Assembly: GCF_030063245.1 (NCBI RefSeq) | Contig: NZ_JASISR010000022.1 | Location: 21,899-85,898, forward strand | Length of the DNA: 64,000 bases | Direction of reading: 5' to 3' | Origin: Paenarthrobacter sp. PH39-S1 | GTDB taxonomy: Bacteria > Actinomycetota > Actinomycetes > Actinomycetales > Micrococcaceae | In this document: one piece after another, positions 1-9,884 of the stretch | How the letters are laid out: each line of letters opens with the position of its first letter | Position numbering within the stretch: the stretch's first letter is position 1 | Notes under the pieces: generated by a model | Databases searched by the model: none | What the model saw: the letters and a program-made list of their open reading frames with translations, nothing else | What the model was told of the DNA's origin: nothing | Made by a program: the position numbers and the translations under genes

Positions 1-1
1 G

Positions 2-562
2 GCCATCCCGATGGCGGTGGTGGCCTTGGGTGGGAGCTTCGGCGGGGCGGTGCTGGCCGCCAACTTGCCGCAGTCCGTGTTCAAACCCATCATCGTAGCG
101 GCGCTGATTGCGGTGGCCATCTTCACCGCGCTTAAGCCGAATGTGGGCGAGCTGACCGCGCTGAGGCATACCGGGCATCGGCACTATGTACTCGCGGGCG
201 TCATTGGCGCCGTGATCGGTTTTTACGACGGACTAATTGGCCCCGGCACCGGTTCATTCCTGATCATCGCCCTGGTGACCCTGATGGGCTATGCGTTTTT
301 GGAGGCCAGCGCGAAGGCCAAGATCGTCAACATGGCCACCAACGCCGGAGCCCTGCTGTTCTTCCTCCCGCATGGTTCGCTGTTGTGGGGCGTGGGCCTG
401 CTGCTGGGAGCGGCAAACATGGCCGGCGGCTATTTGGGGGCCAGGACAGCGGTGAAGCAGGGCAGCGGCTTCATCCGGGTTGTCTTCCTGGTCGTGGTGG
501 GTGCCCTGATTATTAAGCTGGGCTATGACGTATGGAATGAAAACCTTGCCCATAACGGCTAG
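2..562 (+). CDS. TauE/SafE family membrane permease, C-terminal part
   Basis: Integral membrane protein of the TauE/SafE (YfcA-like) family, usually sulfite/sulfonate-type anion exporters. The reading frame is open to the left window edge, so the N-terminal half is missing and the ATG at position 11 is probably internal. The visible part has several hydrophobic helices and the family's second-half signature GFYDGLIGPGTGSF, followed by an AKIVNMATN helix and a Gly-rich ending typical of the fold. It converges on the downstream kinase gene with a 20-nt gap. The substrate cannot be read from the sequence. Confidence 0.85.
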   Translation, partial: AIPMAVVALGGSFGGAVLAANLPQSVFKPIIVAALIAVAIFTALKPNVGELTALRHTGHRHYVLAGVIGAVIGFYDGLIGPGTGSFLIIALVTLMGYAFLEASAKAKIVNMATNAGALLFFLPHGSLLWGVGLLLGAANMAGGYLGARTAVKQGSGFIRVVFLVVVGALIIKLGYDVWNENLAHNG

Positions 563-582
563 GACCACCTGTCGGAACCGGT

Positions 583-1572
583 CTACAGGGTCTTGAGCTC
601 ATGCGCGGCAGGCAGCCCGGCGAGCGTTTTTCCGGCCAGCGTGCTGGCCACCCAGAGGGAGCGCACCGCGTCTCCCTGGTGGGCGCCTCCGGAAAAATAC
701 CACAGCGCGTTGTCCACCTCGCGCGCAATGGTCCATTGTCGGGCGACTTCGTAGTCCAGCCCGGCGGCAGCACACAGATCCGCGCAGCGTTCGCGCAGCG
801 CCGCCTGCGGATCTGCCCGGGACAGGTCCGGAATCCGGTTCCACAGGCACGGTGCCACCGCGAATTCGGCCTCACCCACGGTGGGCTGCGGATCGATGGC
901 GGCATAGCTTTCATCCGAAGGCCTGCCGAGGATGTTCATGAAGTGCAGATCGGAATGCACCAGAACGTCGCGCGATGACCGCCTGCCCACTGCCCCCCGT
1001 GTCTGGCAGACCTCCAGAGCGGCCTCCAGCAGCCAGCGCTCGAAAGGACGGCCCAGTTCGTCCCAGTCGGCCGGGAGATCGTCGCTCCAGCGTTCGGCCG
1101 TATCTGCGATGTGGGGGAGCTCGGGCCAGCCGGGCTGAGCGTCCTGAGGCACGGAAAGCTGCCGGACAATGCGGCCCCAGACCTCAATGGCTGGATCGAT
1201 GTCAACGCCCTGCAGGGAACGTCCGGCGTCCAGTCGCTCCAGGACCATGGCACAGTCCGCGGGATCGTCTTCCAGCAACCGCACGGCCCCGTGTCCGCTC
1301 CAAAGCCGCAGCGCCAGCGGCTCCAGCCGGGTCTCCTCGGAAGGATACGCAACCTTCAGAACTGCCCTTGTCCCGTCCCCGGCCCTGACCGGGACCACGA
1401 TGCCGGTTCCGCCGTTCCAGGGTTCCCGTCCCGCGGGCAGGTCCACTACGAGATTCCAGCGCTGCAAGGAGTTTTCAATCAGTACGGGGACGCTGGCCAG
1501 CCACGCACGCCGGGCGCTGCTGTTTCCGTAACGCCTTTGCAGGTCGGCGGGGATCGGTACGACGGCGGCCAC
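583..1572 (-). CDS. APH(6)/hydroxyurea-type phosphotransferase (streptomycin 6-kinase-like)
   Basis: A 329-residue protein kinase-fold phosphotransferase resembling the aminoglycoside/hydroxyurea kinase family (streptomycin 6-kinase). The N-lobe has the nucleotide-binding Lys region (AVLKVAYPSEE). The C-lobe carries the catalytic loop HSDLHFMNIL and a metal-binding IDPQP in place of the usual IDxxx, as in APH(6) proteins. The start is a GTG with no strong ribosome binding site. Length matches the family (about 300-330). It stands alone between convergent and co-oriented neighbours. Whether it confers antibiotic resistance is not shown; many chromosomal relatives do not. Confidence 0.8.
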   Translation of the reverse strand: MAAVVPIPADLQRRYGNSSARRAWLASVPVLIENSLQRWNLVVDLPAGREPWNGGTGIVVPVRAGDGTRAVLKVAYPSEETRLEPLALRLWSGHGAVRLLEDDPADCAMVLERLDAGRSLQGVDIDPAIEVWGRIVRQLSVPQDAQPGWPELPHIADTAERWSDDLPADWDELGRPFERWLLEAALEVCQTRGAVGRRSSRDVLVHSDLHFMNILGRPSDESYAAIDPQPTVGEAEFAVAPCLWNRIPDLSRADPQAALRERCADLCAAAGLDYEVARQWTIAREVDNALWYFSGGAHQGDAVRSLWVASTLAGKTLAGLPAAHELKTL

Positions 1573-1626
1573 AATCCATAGCCTACTGCCGCACGGCCGT
1601 TCTGTGGCCGCTGGCGGCGGGAAGGA

Positions 1627-2358
1627 TTAGCCGACGACCCCGCTGGCGCCGAGCAGATTCCCGATCAGGTAGGTTGCTGCCAGAGCCAAGGCACCGCCGA
1701 CGACGACACGCACCGCAGCGCGCGGGCGCGAGCCGCCGCCGATGTTGGCACCAAGCCAACCGGTCGCCCCCAGGGCAACAAGCACGGCTACGAAGGTGAC
1801 AGGCACCCGCCAGGCCTCCGGCGGCAGCAGTATGGCGAGCAACGGGAGGATGGCGCCGATGGTGAATGATATTCCGGAGGCCAGGGCTGCATGCCACGGG
1901 CTGACGACGTCTTCCGCGTTGATGTTCAGCTCGACGGACAGATGCGCCGCCAGCGCGTCGTGGGCCGTTAGTTCCTCAGCAACCTGTTGGGCTGTGCCGG
2001 CGCTGAGGCCCTTGGCCTGATACATGGAGGCGAGCTCGGCGAGCTCCTCCTCGGGTTCCTCCGCCAACTCCCGGCGTTCCTTCGCGATGAGGTCGCGTTG
2101 GCTGTCACTTTGGCTGCTGACGGAAACATATTCCCCCAGCGCCATGGATACGGCACCGCCCACCAGTCCGGCCATGCCCGCAGTCAGGATCGGCCCCGTG
2201 CTGGTCGTGACACCGGCGACTCCGACGACGATGGCGGCCACGGAAACGATGCCGTCGTTGGCGCCGAGCACCCCGGCGCGCAGCCAATTCAGCCGCTGGG
2301 CAACGTCTCCTCGATGCGGTTCATTGTTGTGTACGGAGAGTTCCGGCGCTTCGCTCAT
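1627..2358 (-). CDS. VIT1/CCC1 family iron/manganese transporter
   Basis: 243-residue membrane protein of the VIT1/CCC1 family, which moves Fe2+ or Mn2+ out of the cytosol. It opens with the family hallmark RLNWLRAGVLGANDGIVSVA in the first helix, followed by a GGAVSMALGEYVSVSSQ motif in helix 2, an acidic cytoplasmic metal-binding segment (LAEEPEEELAEL) and three more helices. The ATG at 2358 was chosen because the frame extends about 42 poorly conserved residues further upstream. It lies downstream of, and in the same direction as, the ferritin-like DUF4439 gene, so the pair may share a metal-handling theme; that is inference. Confidence 0.88.
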   Translation of the reverse strand: MSEAPELSVHNNEPHRGDVAQRLNWLRAGVLGANDGIVSVAAIVVGVAGVTTSTGPILTAGMAGLVGGAVSMALGEYVSVSSQSDSQRDLIAKERRELAEEPEEELAELASMYQAKGLSAGTAQQVAEELTAHDALAAHLSVELNINAEDVVSPWHAALASGISFTIGAILPLLAILLPPEAWRVPVTFVAVLVALGATGWLGANIGGGSRPRAAVRVVVGGALALAATYLIGNLLGASGVVG

Positions 2359-2562
2359 TCCATCAGCAAACCACGTGAGTCCCGGTACCGCCAGCAAGGA
2401 AAGGGTGCCCTGACGACCTATCCGGAGCTCCGTGCACTGGGGGCCAATGCGGACTTCCGGAAGGTGCCGCAGATCGGCCGGCACCGGTGTGACTCTCGCG
2501 GAGCTTCCTTAGCGATCCGTGGTGATCCGTTGTGACCCGTGATATCCGTGGTTTTCCGTTGG

Positions 2563-4335
2563 TCACCCCACGCTGGCGGCCGAGGGTGCTGCCGAGCCTG
2601 GGGCGCCCGTGCCCGTGCTGCCGTCGTCGGCGGGAAGGTCAAGCCCGGGCAGGGGCCGGTCGGGCGCTGCCCAGAGCAACCGGTGCTGCGCCGTGTTAAT
2701 CAGGCCAGTGATGGCCACGGACCGGATAGCGGCAGGAGGGCTTGTGTCAGTCGGGCCGCTGAGCGCAATGAGTTCCCCGTAGAGAAGTCCGAGCTGATCC
2801 TCCAACCCCGCCAAAGCGGCCGCCGGCTGGGCGGTGAATCCAGGAGCCAGAGCATACCCGGGCTCCACCGCAGGCACTGCAAGGCACTTGGCAGCGAGCA
2901 GATCCTGCAAAGCGCGCAGCGACGCCTCGTGCGCGGACAGAATCCTGACGGCCAAGCTGGACGCCGGATCCGTCAGCCGGGTGCCGGCAACCTGGTAGGC
3001 ATAGATGGCCTTCTGCTCCGCGGTCGTGGCCGCCAAAAGCGCCTGTCCGTCATTGATCCCCGCGGCCGGTGACCGCTGACCCGCGCATGGAACGGACGAG
3101 GCGGCGGCCAGACCTGACGCCGCCGAGCCGCCGGATGGGGAGCCGGACGCACCGTTGGACGCACCGTTGGACGCACCGTTTGTTCCGGCGGCGGAGCCGG
3201 GAGAAACGCTGCCGGAGGCGAGGTACGGGGAATTCGGTACCGGCAGCGCGGCGGCAGCGGCTAAGGCCCGGGCCTGCATCAGGGTGGCGGCCCCGCCGGA
3301 CGCCAGCACCCGGGCCACGGTCCCGTCTGCCGTCCCGGCGGCGGTTAGGGACGCGGTGCTGTTCGCTGCCAGGCCGTCGATCAGTTCTCCGATGCCTGCC
3401 GGTTCCGTTGCCCGGCCCGCGGAGCCGGAAGCAGATGCCGCTCCCTCGGTCGGTATGCCGGACCCGGGAACGGACAGCGCAGTCATGTAGCCATGCAGCA
3501 TCGTGTCGGCGGCCTGGAGCTGCGCGGCAATGGCGGGCGCGGGTGCCGCAGCCTGCAGAGCGGCCACCGAACCCGCGAGAACGCTGGCACTGGATAGGGC
3601 ATCCTGTCGGGCGAGCTCGGTAGCGGATGGCCCGGCAGGTTCCGGCTCCCTCATGCTGGCAACTACAGTTCCCAGACTTAGGACCAGGGCGGCGGCCACC
3701 AGGAGAAGCAGCAGCCGGCGAACGACACCGGCCCCCGCGCGCACGGTACCGCGCCCCCGGCCGCTTCCGGACGGGCCCAGGCCGTGTTCTGACCCCGACG
3801 CCGCTTGCCGGCTTAGGGCGTCGATTCCGGTGCCTGCGTGCGCGGCACCGGTGGGGCCTGGAGTCCCGGGCACCGCCGCGGGCTCCGGTCCCGGGTGAGG
3901 TGCGGGCTCCGGCTCTCCGGCTGCTTTGGCCGCAGGGTCCGCTCCGGGCTCCGGCTCTCCGGCTGCTTTGGCCGCAAGGTCCGCTCCGGGCTCCGGCGAG
4001 GTAGTCGTTTCATGATCCGGCCCGGATGATGCAACGGCAGCCGGGGTGATGTTGGTCTCCGCGGCGGCTGTCCCACGGACGTATGCCGCCGGATCCGGCA
4101 CGGACCGAGGCGTCGCATCGGTCCCTGCCGCGCTGCCGGCTTCCACATCGGCTGCGGTAAAAAACTCTGCCGGAGGGGTGGCAGGCGTGGTCGCCCTATG
4201 GGGTTCCGTGCGGCGGATACCGCGCGCGGTTCCGGACAAATTGGTGCCTCGCCGGCGGTCGCCGTCGTCGCTGGCGGAGCAGGAGTCATTCACAATGACT
4301 GATGATCTCACGCCGCTTGCTCCGCGCGCACACAA
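2563..4335 (-). CDS. DUF4439 ferritin-like membrane protein with long low-complexity N-terminus
   Basis: 590 residues in three parts. Residues 1-205 are a Pro/Ala/Gly/Glu-rich, apparently disordered stretch containing a 14-residue tandem repeat (EPGADPAAKAAGEP, about 115-142). A single transmembrane helix follows at about 207-227. The rest is extracytoplasmic and ends in a DUF4439 ferritin-like helical domain (about 440-572, starting AAGINDGQALLAATTAEQKA, with conserved E and H residues). A short Ser/Asn repeat (GASN three times) sits in the linker. DUF4439 proteins next to rimP are usual in Arthrobacter relatives, but this one is unusually long. The start is uncertain: no clear Shine-Dalgarno, and in-frame GTGs follow. 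Function unknown. Confidence 0.75.
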   Translation of the reverse strand: MCARGASGVRSSVIVNDSCSASDDGDRRRGTNLSGTARGIRRTEPHRATTPATPPAEFFTAADVEAGSAAGTDATPRSVPDPAAYVRGTAAAETNITPAAVASSGPDHETTTSPEPGADLAAKAAGEPEPGADPAAKAAGEPEPAPHPGPEPAAVPGTPGPTGAAHAGTGIDALSRQAASGSEHGLGPSGSGRGRGTVRAGAGVVRRLLLLLVAAALVLSLGTVVASMREPEPAGPSATELARQDALSSASVLAGSVAALQAAAPAPAIAAQLQAADTMLHGYMTALSVPGSGIPTEGAASASGSAGRATEPAGIGELIDGLAANSTASLTAAGTADGTVARVLASGGAATLMQARALAAAAALPVPNSPYLASGSVSPGSAAGTNGASNGASNGASGSPSGGSAASGLAAASSVPCAGQRSPAAGINDGQALLAATTAEQKAIYAYQVAGTRLTDPASSLAVRILSAHEASLRALQDLLAAKCLAVPAVEPGYALAPGFTAQPAAALAGLEDQLGLLYGELIALSGPTDTSPPAAIRSVAITGLINTAQHRLLWAAPDRPLPGLDLPADDGSTGTGAPGSAAPSAASVG

Positions 4336-4449
4336 CGCGCTCGAACGCCCGCTGGAAGGGCGTGCAACGGCCGGTGCCGGTTCACCCGATCGGCTCGAAA
4401 CTCGGTAGGATATGGGCTACAACATCATCTAACGGGAGGCGGCAAACTC

Positions 4450-5085
4450 ATGACCCAGCCGGATCGGCCCACCGCTCATAATGCGCCTCACGACACAACT
4501 CTTGCCACGGCTACGGAAGCCAAGCGGTTATTTCGCCTGCTGAACCCCGCCGTTAAGGCTCACCGACTCTACCTTGAAGACGTCAGCGTCCACCTGGCCG
4601 GCGCCCACCGTACCGTCAGCGTCGTCGTCGACCTTGAACAGGACCTCAGCGGCGGCGTTGGTCTGGATATCATTGCGGAAATTTCCCGTGAGCTCTCCGA
4701 TGTGCTGGACGCGGACCCCCACGACGACGGCCGCCCGTTCGATCTGGAAGTCTCGTCGCCCGGTGTGAGCCGTCCGTTGACGGAGCCCCGGCACTGGCGC
4801 CGCGCTCGTGGTCGGATGGTCAGGATCAACGTGATGCAGGGGGAGAACCTGACCGGACGGCTGCTGGCGGTCGACGATGACGGCGTCACGATCCGCCCAG
4901 AGCTGCCGGTTAAGAAGGGCATGAAACCCAAGCAGGGTGAACCCGAACGCATCAGTTTCGGCCGAATTCGCCGCGGCACGGTTGAAGTTGAATTCAGTCA
5001 CGCGGATGAAGGTGTGTCCGAGGATGCCGGGCTGAACGAGAATTTTGATCCGGCCGCAGGCGCGGTCGACGGAGAGGATAGCTGA
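4450..5085 (+). CDS. rimP: Ribosome maturation factor RimP
   Basis: 211-residue RimP, needed for maturation of the 30S subunit. The N-terminal alpha/beta domain ends with the family motif [11 protein letters not shown] (about 100-110), followed by the Sm-like C-terminal domain (GRMVRINV onward). An acidic tail of about 30 residues extends past the usual end. The ATG at 4450 is preceded by GGGAGG at a good distance. The TGA stop lies one base before the nusA ATG, the classical rimP-nusA-infB order, so the genes are probably co-transcribed and translationally coupled. Confidence 0.95.
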   Translation: MTQPDRPTAHNAPHDTTLATATEAKRLFRLLNPAVKAHRLYLEDVSVHLAGAHRTVSVVVDLEQDLSGGVGLDIIAEISRELSDVLDADPHDDGRPFDLEVSSPGVSRPLTEPRHWRRARGRMVRINVMQGENLTGRLLAVDDDGVTIRPELPVKKGMKPKQGEPERISFGRIRRGTVEVEFSHADEGVSEDAGLNENFDPAAGAVDGEDS

Positions 5086-5086
5086 C

Positions 5087-6067
5087 ATGGATATCGATAT
5101 GAGCGCGCTGAGGTTGTTGGAGCGTGAGCGCGAGATCCCCCTGGATCTGCTGATCCCGACGATCGAACAGGCACTGCTGGTGGCTTATCATAAATCGCCA
5201 GGAGCGGTGGCGACGGCCAGGGCGGAGCTGGATCGCAAGAACGGGCATGTAACCATTTGGGCCGCAGAGCTTGACGAAGATGGCGCCGCGATTGGTGAGT
5301 TCGACGACACGCCCGCCGGATTTGGCCGGATCGCGGCCAGTACGGCACGCCAGATCATCCTGCAGCGGCTTCGCGATGTCGAGGATGACAACGTCCTGGG
5401 CGAATTCCGCGGCAAGGAAGGCGAACTCGTTTCCGGGCAGATCCAGCAGGGACACAACCCGAAGATGATTCAGGTGAACCTGGGCTCGGTGGAGGCTCTG
5501 CTGCCTCCCACGGAGCAGGTCCCCGGCGAGCAGTACAAACACGGGAACCGCGTCCGGGCATACGTCATCGATGTGCACCGCGGGCTCAAAGGTCCCTCGA
5601 TCACGCTCTCCCGCTCGCACCCGGGCCTGGTCCGGAAACTGTTCGAACTGGAAGTGCCGGAAATTGCGGACAAGTCCGTGGAGATCGTCGCGCTGGCCAG
5701 GGAGGCCGGGCACCGCACCAAGATCGCGGTCATGGCGCACCAGCCGGGCATCAACGCCAAGGGAGCATGCATCGGCGAGATGGGGTCCCGCGTGCGCGCG
5801 GTGATGACCGAGCTCAACGACGAGAAGATCGACATCGTTGATTTCAGTGACGATCCCGCCACTTTCATTGCCCACTCGCTGTCTCCATCAAAGGTGATTT
5901 CCGTTACGATCACCGATGCGGATGCCCGGTCCGCACGCGTAGTCGTCCCCGATTACCAGCTGTCGCTGGCCATCGGCAAGGAAGGGCAGAACGCCCGCTT
6001 GGCTGCCAAGCTGACCGGCTGGCGGATCGACATCATCTCGGATGCGGCGGTTCCCGCAGCCGGTTAA
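5087..6067 (+). CDS. nusA: Transcription termination/antitermination factor NusA
   Basis: 326-residue NusA that binds RNA polymerase and nascent RNA. An N-terminal RNAP-binding domain (1-110) is followed by an S1 domain (about 112-178), KH1 (GEMGSRVR near 235) and KH2 ([19 protein letters not shown] near 294-312). The C-terminal acidic repeats of enterobacterial NusA are absent, as is normal for actinobacteria. The ATG at 5087 follows GGAGAGG and sits one base after the rimP stop; an upstream in-frame ATG at 5045 would overlap rimP and is less likely. Confidence 0.95.
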   Translation: MDIDMSALRLLEREREIPLDLLIPTIEQALLVAYHKSPGAVATARAELDRKNGHVTIWAAELDEDGAAIGEFDDTPAGFGRIAASTARQIILQRLRDVEDDNVLGEFRGKEGELVSGQIQQGHNPKMIQVNLGSVEALLPPTEQVPGEQYKHGNRVRAYVIDVHRGLKGPSITLSRSHPGLVRKLFELEVPEIADKSVEIVALAREAGHRTKIAVMAHQPGINAKGACIGEMGSRVRAVMTELNDEKIDIVDFSDDPATFIAHSLSPSKVISVTITDADARSARVVVPDYQLSLAIGKEGQNARLAAKLTGWRIDIISDAAVPAAG

Positions 6068-6263
6068 TTCTCCCGTGATGCGGACTGTGGCCACAATGAC
6101 GCCGTTCCCCGGCAGTGAGCTGGAAATTCCGGCGTCGCGGACGGTAAACGCCGTCATAAATGGCGCCTCAGGCTCGGGCAGCGTTTAGGCACGCCGTTCC
6201 CGACGCGCTAGAATGTAATAGACCGGGTCCAGCGACCGTCGACTCCCACCTGAGGCAACAGAA

Positions 6264-6563
6264 GTGTTTGAAGCGGAAACAGTGTTTCAAGCGCCTGCGG
6301 TACCGTTGCGCACCTGTGTGGGTTGCCGCCGTCGTGATGCCCAGTCACGGTTGTTGCGGATGGTGCGTGGAATGACTGCCGACGGTGTGATCAGTGCGGT
6401 AGCCGATCCTCACCATCGTCTATCCGGTCGGGGTGCCTGGTTGCACCCCACCCGGGAATGCCTTGAGCTGGCTCTCAAACGACGTGCCATCGGCCGCGCC
6501 CTGCCGGGTGTCGCCGACAACTCGTCCGTCCTAAGCCACATCGCAGGACTGACCGGAGGGTAG
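6264..6563 (+). CDS. ylxR: YlxR (DUF448) RNA-binding protein
   Basis: 99-residue YlxR/DUF448 protein with the diagnostic RTCVGCRRRDAQSRLLRMV near the N-terminus and a GRGAWLHP motif (GRGAY in most homologues). Family members are small nucleic-acid-binding proteins encoded between nusA and infB, exactly as here. The GTG at 6264 is the chosen start; no strong ribosome binding site is evident. There are gaps of 196 nt to nusA and 194 nt to infB. Confidence 0.9.
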   Translation: MFEAETVFQAPAVPLRTCVGCRRRDAQSRLLRMVRGMTADGVISAVADPHHRLSGRGAWLHPTRECLELALKRRAIGRALPGVADNSSVLSHIAGLTGG

Positions 6564-6757
6564 CACTATGACCGAACTGAACAAATGTCCAACCTGGAAG
6601 CGGGTCAGAAAACTGATGGAAACCCGATGAGTACCCAGCGATGAGTGCCAAACGATGAGCGTATTTTTATGCTCTGAAACCGTACGTTCCGCCATGGAGC
6701 GTCGAATTAAGAATTAAAGGCTCGTACCTGTCCGGTGCGGGCCGAGACAGGAGAAAT

Positions 6758-9700
6758 GTGGCCAAGGCCCGCGTACACGAGCTTGCAAAAGAGCTCGGCA
6801 TTACCTCGAAGGAAGCTGTCACCAAGCTTCAGGAACTGGGCGAGTTTGTTCGCTCTGCCTCCTCCACCATCGAGGCGCCCGTCGTGAAGAAGCTTCGCGA
6901 CGCATTCCCCGCTGCACCTTCCGGTGCCGGGACTTCCAACGGCTCCTCAACTGCCCCGGCCGCTGCTCCGGCTCCGGCCGCTCAGGCAACTCCGGTTCCG
7001 GCAGCCGCTCCGGCTCCTTCCGCTAGGACAACGCCGGCTCCGGCCGGCCCCGCGTCCTCAGCTCCGGCTCCGGCAGCTCCCGTGGCTCCGGCTCCGGCGG
7101 CAGCACCTTCAGCTCCTGCGGCTACGGCTCCCGTAGCCCAGACGGCTCCGGCGGCTACCGCTCCCGTAGCCCAGACCGCTCCGGCGGCTACCGCTCCCGT
7201 AGCCCAGACCGCTCCGGCGGCTACCGCTCCCGTAGCTCCGGCTCCCGTAGCTCAGAGGGCTCCGGCAGCAGCGGCTGCAGCATCGTCCACTGCGGCCAAG
7301 CCGGGAGCACGCCCGGCTCCTGCACCGGCCCCGTCGCGTCCTGCGACGGCAGGGCGCCCCGGCGGCCCGCGTCCAGGCAACAACCCGTTCGCGCCGTCGC
7401 AGGGCATGCCCCGATCCGGTTCACGTCCCGACCGTGGTGAGGGCGAGCGGAGCGCGCGTCCCGGCGCCGCCGGCCCCCGTCCGGGAAACAATCCTTTTGC
7501 TCCGTCCCAGGGCATGCCGCGTACGGGCGGACCCCGCTCCGCTGAGGCTGGAACAGGCGGCGCTCATGCAGGGACAAGGCCCCCAGCCGGCGCAGGCGGA
7601 CCCCGTCCCGCGGCTGGTGCTGGCGGACCTCGTCCGGGGGCACCGCGTCCTGGCGGTTCGGGCCCCGGCGGCGCGCGCCCCACTCCGGGCATGATGCCTA
7701 ACCGCACCGAGCGTCCGGCAGCACCGGGCCGCGGCAACGATCGCCCCGGCGGAGCCGGCCGTGGACGTCCGGGTGCACCGGGAACTGGTGCGCCGGGTGC
7801 CGGAGGTGGCACCGGAGCACCGGCCGGCGGCGGTTTCGGCAAGGGCGGCCGTGGACGCGGCGGGACCCAGGGCGCCTTCGGTAAGGGAGGCGCCGGACGC
7901 GGCAAGCAGCGCAAGTCGAAGCGGGCGAAGCGGCAGGAACTGGAGCAGATGAGTGCTCCGTCGCTGGGTGGCGTGAGCGTACCCCGCGGCGACGGCAACA
8001 CGATTGTTCGTCTGCGCCGAGGCTCCTCGATTACGGACTTCGCCGACAAGATCGAGGCGAACCCGGCAGCGCTGGTGACGGTACTCTTCCACCTCGGTGA
8101 GATGGCTACCGCGACCCAGTCGCTCGACGAGGACACCTTTGCCCTGCTCGGCACCGAGTTGGGCTACAAGCTCCAGGTCGTATCGCCGGAGGACGAGGAG
8201 CGCGAGCTGCTCAGCAACTTCGACATCGACTTCGAGGCCGAACTTGAGGCCGAGGGTGACGAGGACCTCGAGGTGCGGCCGCCGGTCGTCACCGTCATGG
8301 GCCACGTCGACCATGGTAAGACGCGTCTGTTGGATGCCATCCGCAACTCGGACGTTGTGGCCGATGAGCACGGTGGCATCACCCAGCACATCGGTGCCTA
8401 CCAGATTGAGCACGAGCACGAGGGCACCGATCGCCGTATCACGTTCATTGATACTCCGGGCCACGAAGCGTTCACCGCTATGCGTGCCCGTGGTGCCAAG
8501 GTCACCGATATCGCTATCCTGGTGGTCGCAGCCGACGACGGCGTCATGCCGCAGACGGTCGAAGCGCTCAATCACGCCCAGGCAGCAAACGTGCCGATCG
8601 TCGTCGCGGTTAACAAGATCGATAAGGAAGGCGCCAACCCGGAGAAAATCCGTGGGCAGCTGACCGAATACGGTCTGGTTCCTGAGGAATACGGCGGCGA
8701 CACCATGTTCGTCGACGTCTCGGCCCGCCAGAACCTGAACATCAACGAGCTGCTCGAAGCGGTCCTGCTGACGGCGGATGCGGCTTTGGACATGCGTGCC
8801 AATCCGAACAAGGACGCCCGCGGTATCGCGATCGAAGCGAACCTGGACAAGGGCCGGGGTGCCGTAGCCACGGTGCTGGTCCAGTCCGGAACGCTGCACG
8901 TCGGCGATACGATCGTGGCCGGTACGGCGCACGGCCGTGTGCGGGCCATGTTCGATGAGGACGGCGGAATCATCACGGAGGCGGGCCCGTCGCGCCCGGT
9001 ACAGGTACTGGGTCTGTCCAATGTTCCGCGTGCAGGTGACACGTTCTTCGTTACCGGGGATGAGCGTACGGCTCGTCAGATCGCCGAGAAGCGTGAAGCG
9101 GCGGACCGTAACGCTGCCCTGGCCAAGCGCCGCAAGCGCATCAGCCTTGAAGACTTCGATCAGGCAGTCGCAGCGGGCAAGGTTGACACGCTCAACCTCA
9201 TCCTCAAGGGGGACGTGTCCGGTGCCGTTGAGGCGCTGGAGGATTCGCTGCTCAAGATCGACGTCGGTGAGGGTGTCCAGCTGCGGGTTATCCACCGCGG
9301 CGTTGGTGCCATCACGCAGAACGACGTCAACCTGGCCACCGTGGACAATGCGATCATCATCGGCTTCAACGTCAAACCGGCAGAGCGTGTTGCCGATCTT
9401 GCGGACCGTGAAGGCGTTGACATGCGCTTCTACTCGGTCATCTATGGCGCGATCGATGACATTGAGCTGGCGCTGAAGGGCATGCTCAAGCCGGAGTACG
9501 AGGAAGTCCAGCTTGGTACGGCGGAGATCCGCGAGATCTTCCGTTCGTCCAAGTTCGGAAACATCGCCGGTTCCATCGTTCGATCCGGTAGCATTCGTCG
9601 GAACTCCAAGGCACGAGTGCTGCGCGCCGGCAAGGTTATTGGGGAAAACCTCACCGTCGATTCGCTCAAGCGTTTCAAGGACGACGCGACCGAGGTCCGG

Positions 9701-9799
9701 GATGGTTTCGAGTGCGGTATCGGACTCGGGTCATTCAACGACCTGCAGGCCGAGGACATCATCGAGACGTTCGAGATGCGCGAGAAGCCGCGCGCCTAA
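6758..9799 (+). CDS. infB: Translation initiation factor IF-2
   Basis: 1013-residue IF-2, the GTPase that places initiator tRNA on the 30S subunit. It has an N-terminal IF2_N domain (about 1-55), a very long Ala/Pro then Gly/Arg/Pro-rich linker (about 55-390) with perfect 11-residue repeats, and a second IF2_N domain. The G domain follows, with G1 GHVDHGKT near 515, G3 DTPGH near 565 and G4 NKID near 619, then domains II-IV ending in [11 protein letters not shown] start at 6758. The disordered linker accounts for the length excess over E. coli IF-2 and is typical of actinobacteria. Confidence 0.97.
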   Translation: MAKARVHELAKELGITSKEAVTKLQELGEFVRSASSTIEAPVVKKLRDAFPAAPSGAGTSNGSSTAPAAAPAPAAQATPVPAAAPAPSARTTPAPAGPASSAPAPAAPVAPAPAAAPSAPAATAPVAQTAPAATAPVAQTAPAATAPVAQTAPAATAPVAPAPVAQRAPAAAAAASSTAAKPGARPAPAPAPSRPATAGRPGGPRPGNNPFAPSQGMPRSGSRPDRGEGERSARPGAAGPRPGNNPFAPSQGMPRTGGPRSAEAGTGGAHAGTRPPAGAGGPRPAAGAGGPRPGAPRPGGSGPGGARPTPGMMPNRTERPAAPGRGNDRPGGAGRGRPGAPGTGAPGAGGGTGAPAGGGFGKGGRGRGGTQGAFGKGGAGRGKQRKSKRAKRQELEQMSAPSLGGVSVPRGDGNTIVRLRRGSSITDFADKIEANPAALVTVLFHLGEMATATQSLDEDTFALLGTELGYKLQVVSPEDEERELLSNFDIDFEAELEAEGDEDLEVRPPVVTVMGHVDHGKTRLLDAIRNSDVVADEHGGITQHIGAYQIEHEHEGTDRRITFIDTPGHEAFTAMRARGAKVTDIAILVVAADDGVMPQTVEALNHAQAANVPIVVAVNKIDKEGANPEKIRGQLTEYGLVPEEYGGDTMFVDVSARQNLNINELLEAVLLTADAALDMRANPNKDARGIAIEANLDKGRGAVATVLVQSGTLHVGDTIVAGTAHGRVRAMFDEDGGIITEAGPSRPVQVLGLSNVPRAGDTFFVTGDERTARQIAEKREAADRNAALAKRRKRISLEDFDQAVAAGKVDTLNLILKGDVSGAVEALEDSLLKIDVGEGVQLRVIHRGVGAITQNDVNLATVDNAIIIGFNVKPAERVADLADREGVDMRFYSVIYGAIDDIELALKGMLKPEYEEVQLGTAEIREIFRSSKFGNIAGSIVRSGSIRRNSKARVLRAGKVIGENLTVDSLKRFKDDATEVRDGFECGIGLGSFNDLQAEDIIETFEMREKPRA
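7112..7243 (+). repeat. 33-bp tandem repeats inside infB
   Basis: Four consecutive 33-bp units (starts 7112, 7145, 7178, 7211) encode the 11-residue motif [11 protein letters not shown]. The units at 7145-7177 and 7178-7210 are identical; the first has a few substitutions and the last diverges in its final third. The length keeps the reading frame, so copy number can change without harming IF-2. Confidence 0.9.
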
Positions 9800-9809
9800 C
9801 ACCGACATC

Positions 9810-9864
9810 TGAGGTGCGCAAAATGGGGCCGCAAAGCCAAATCACCCCCATTTTGCGCACCTCA
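9810..9864. repeat. 19-bp inverted repeat (hairpin) between infB and rbfA
   Basis: Perfect 19-nt arms at 9810-9828 and 9846-9864 (core GAGGTGCGCAAAATGGGG) enclose a 17-nt loop. No U-tract follows, so it is not a canonical intrinsic terminator. The right arm ends 7 nt before the rbfA ribosome binding site GAGGAG (9872-9877), so the RNA hairpin could act as a processing site or modulate rbfA expression within the operon. Confidence 0.85.
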
Positions 9865-9884
9865 CCTTATTGAGGAGTAGTTTT

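Noticed and set aside
2501..2562. Several GATCCGTG-like repeats between the DUF4439 and VIT genes
   Set aside because: Copies are short and irregular; chance in a small spacer cannot be excluded.
6568..6630. 20-codon frame MTELNKCPTW before infB
   Set aside because: A leader peptide is conceivable but there is no attenuator-like structure or strong ribosome binding site, so it is not annotated.
7421..9295. 624-codon leftward open frame opposite infB
   Set aside because: It is antisense to the conserved IF-2 G domain, has no recognisable protein motifs and is the expected by-product of high-GC codon usage.
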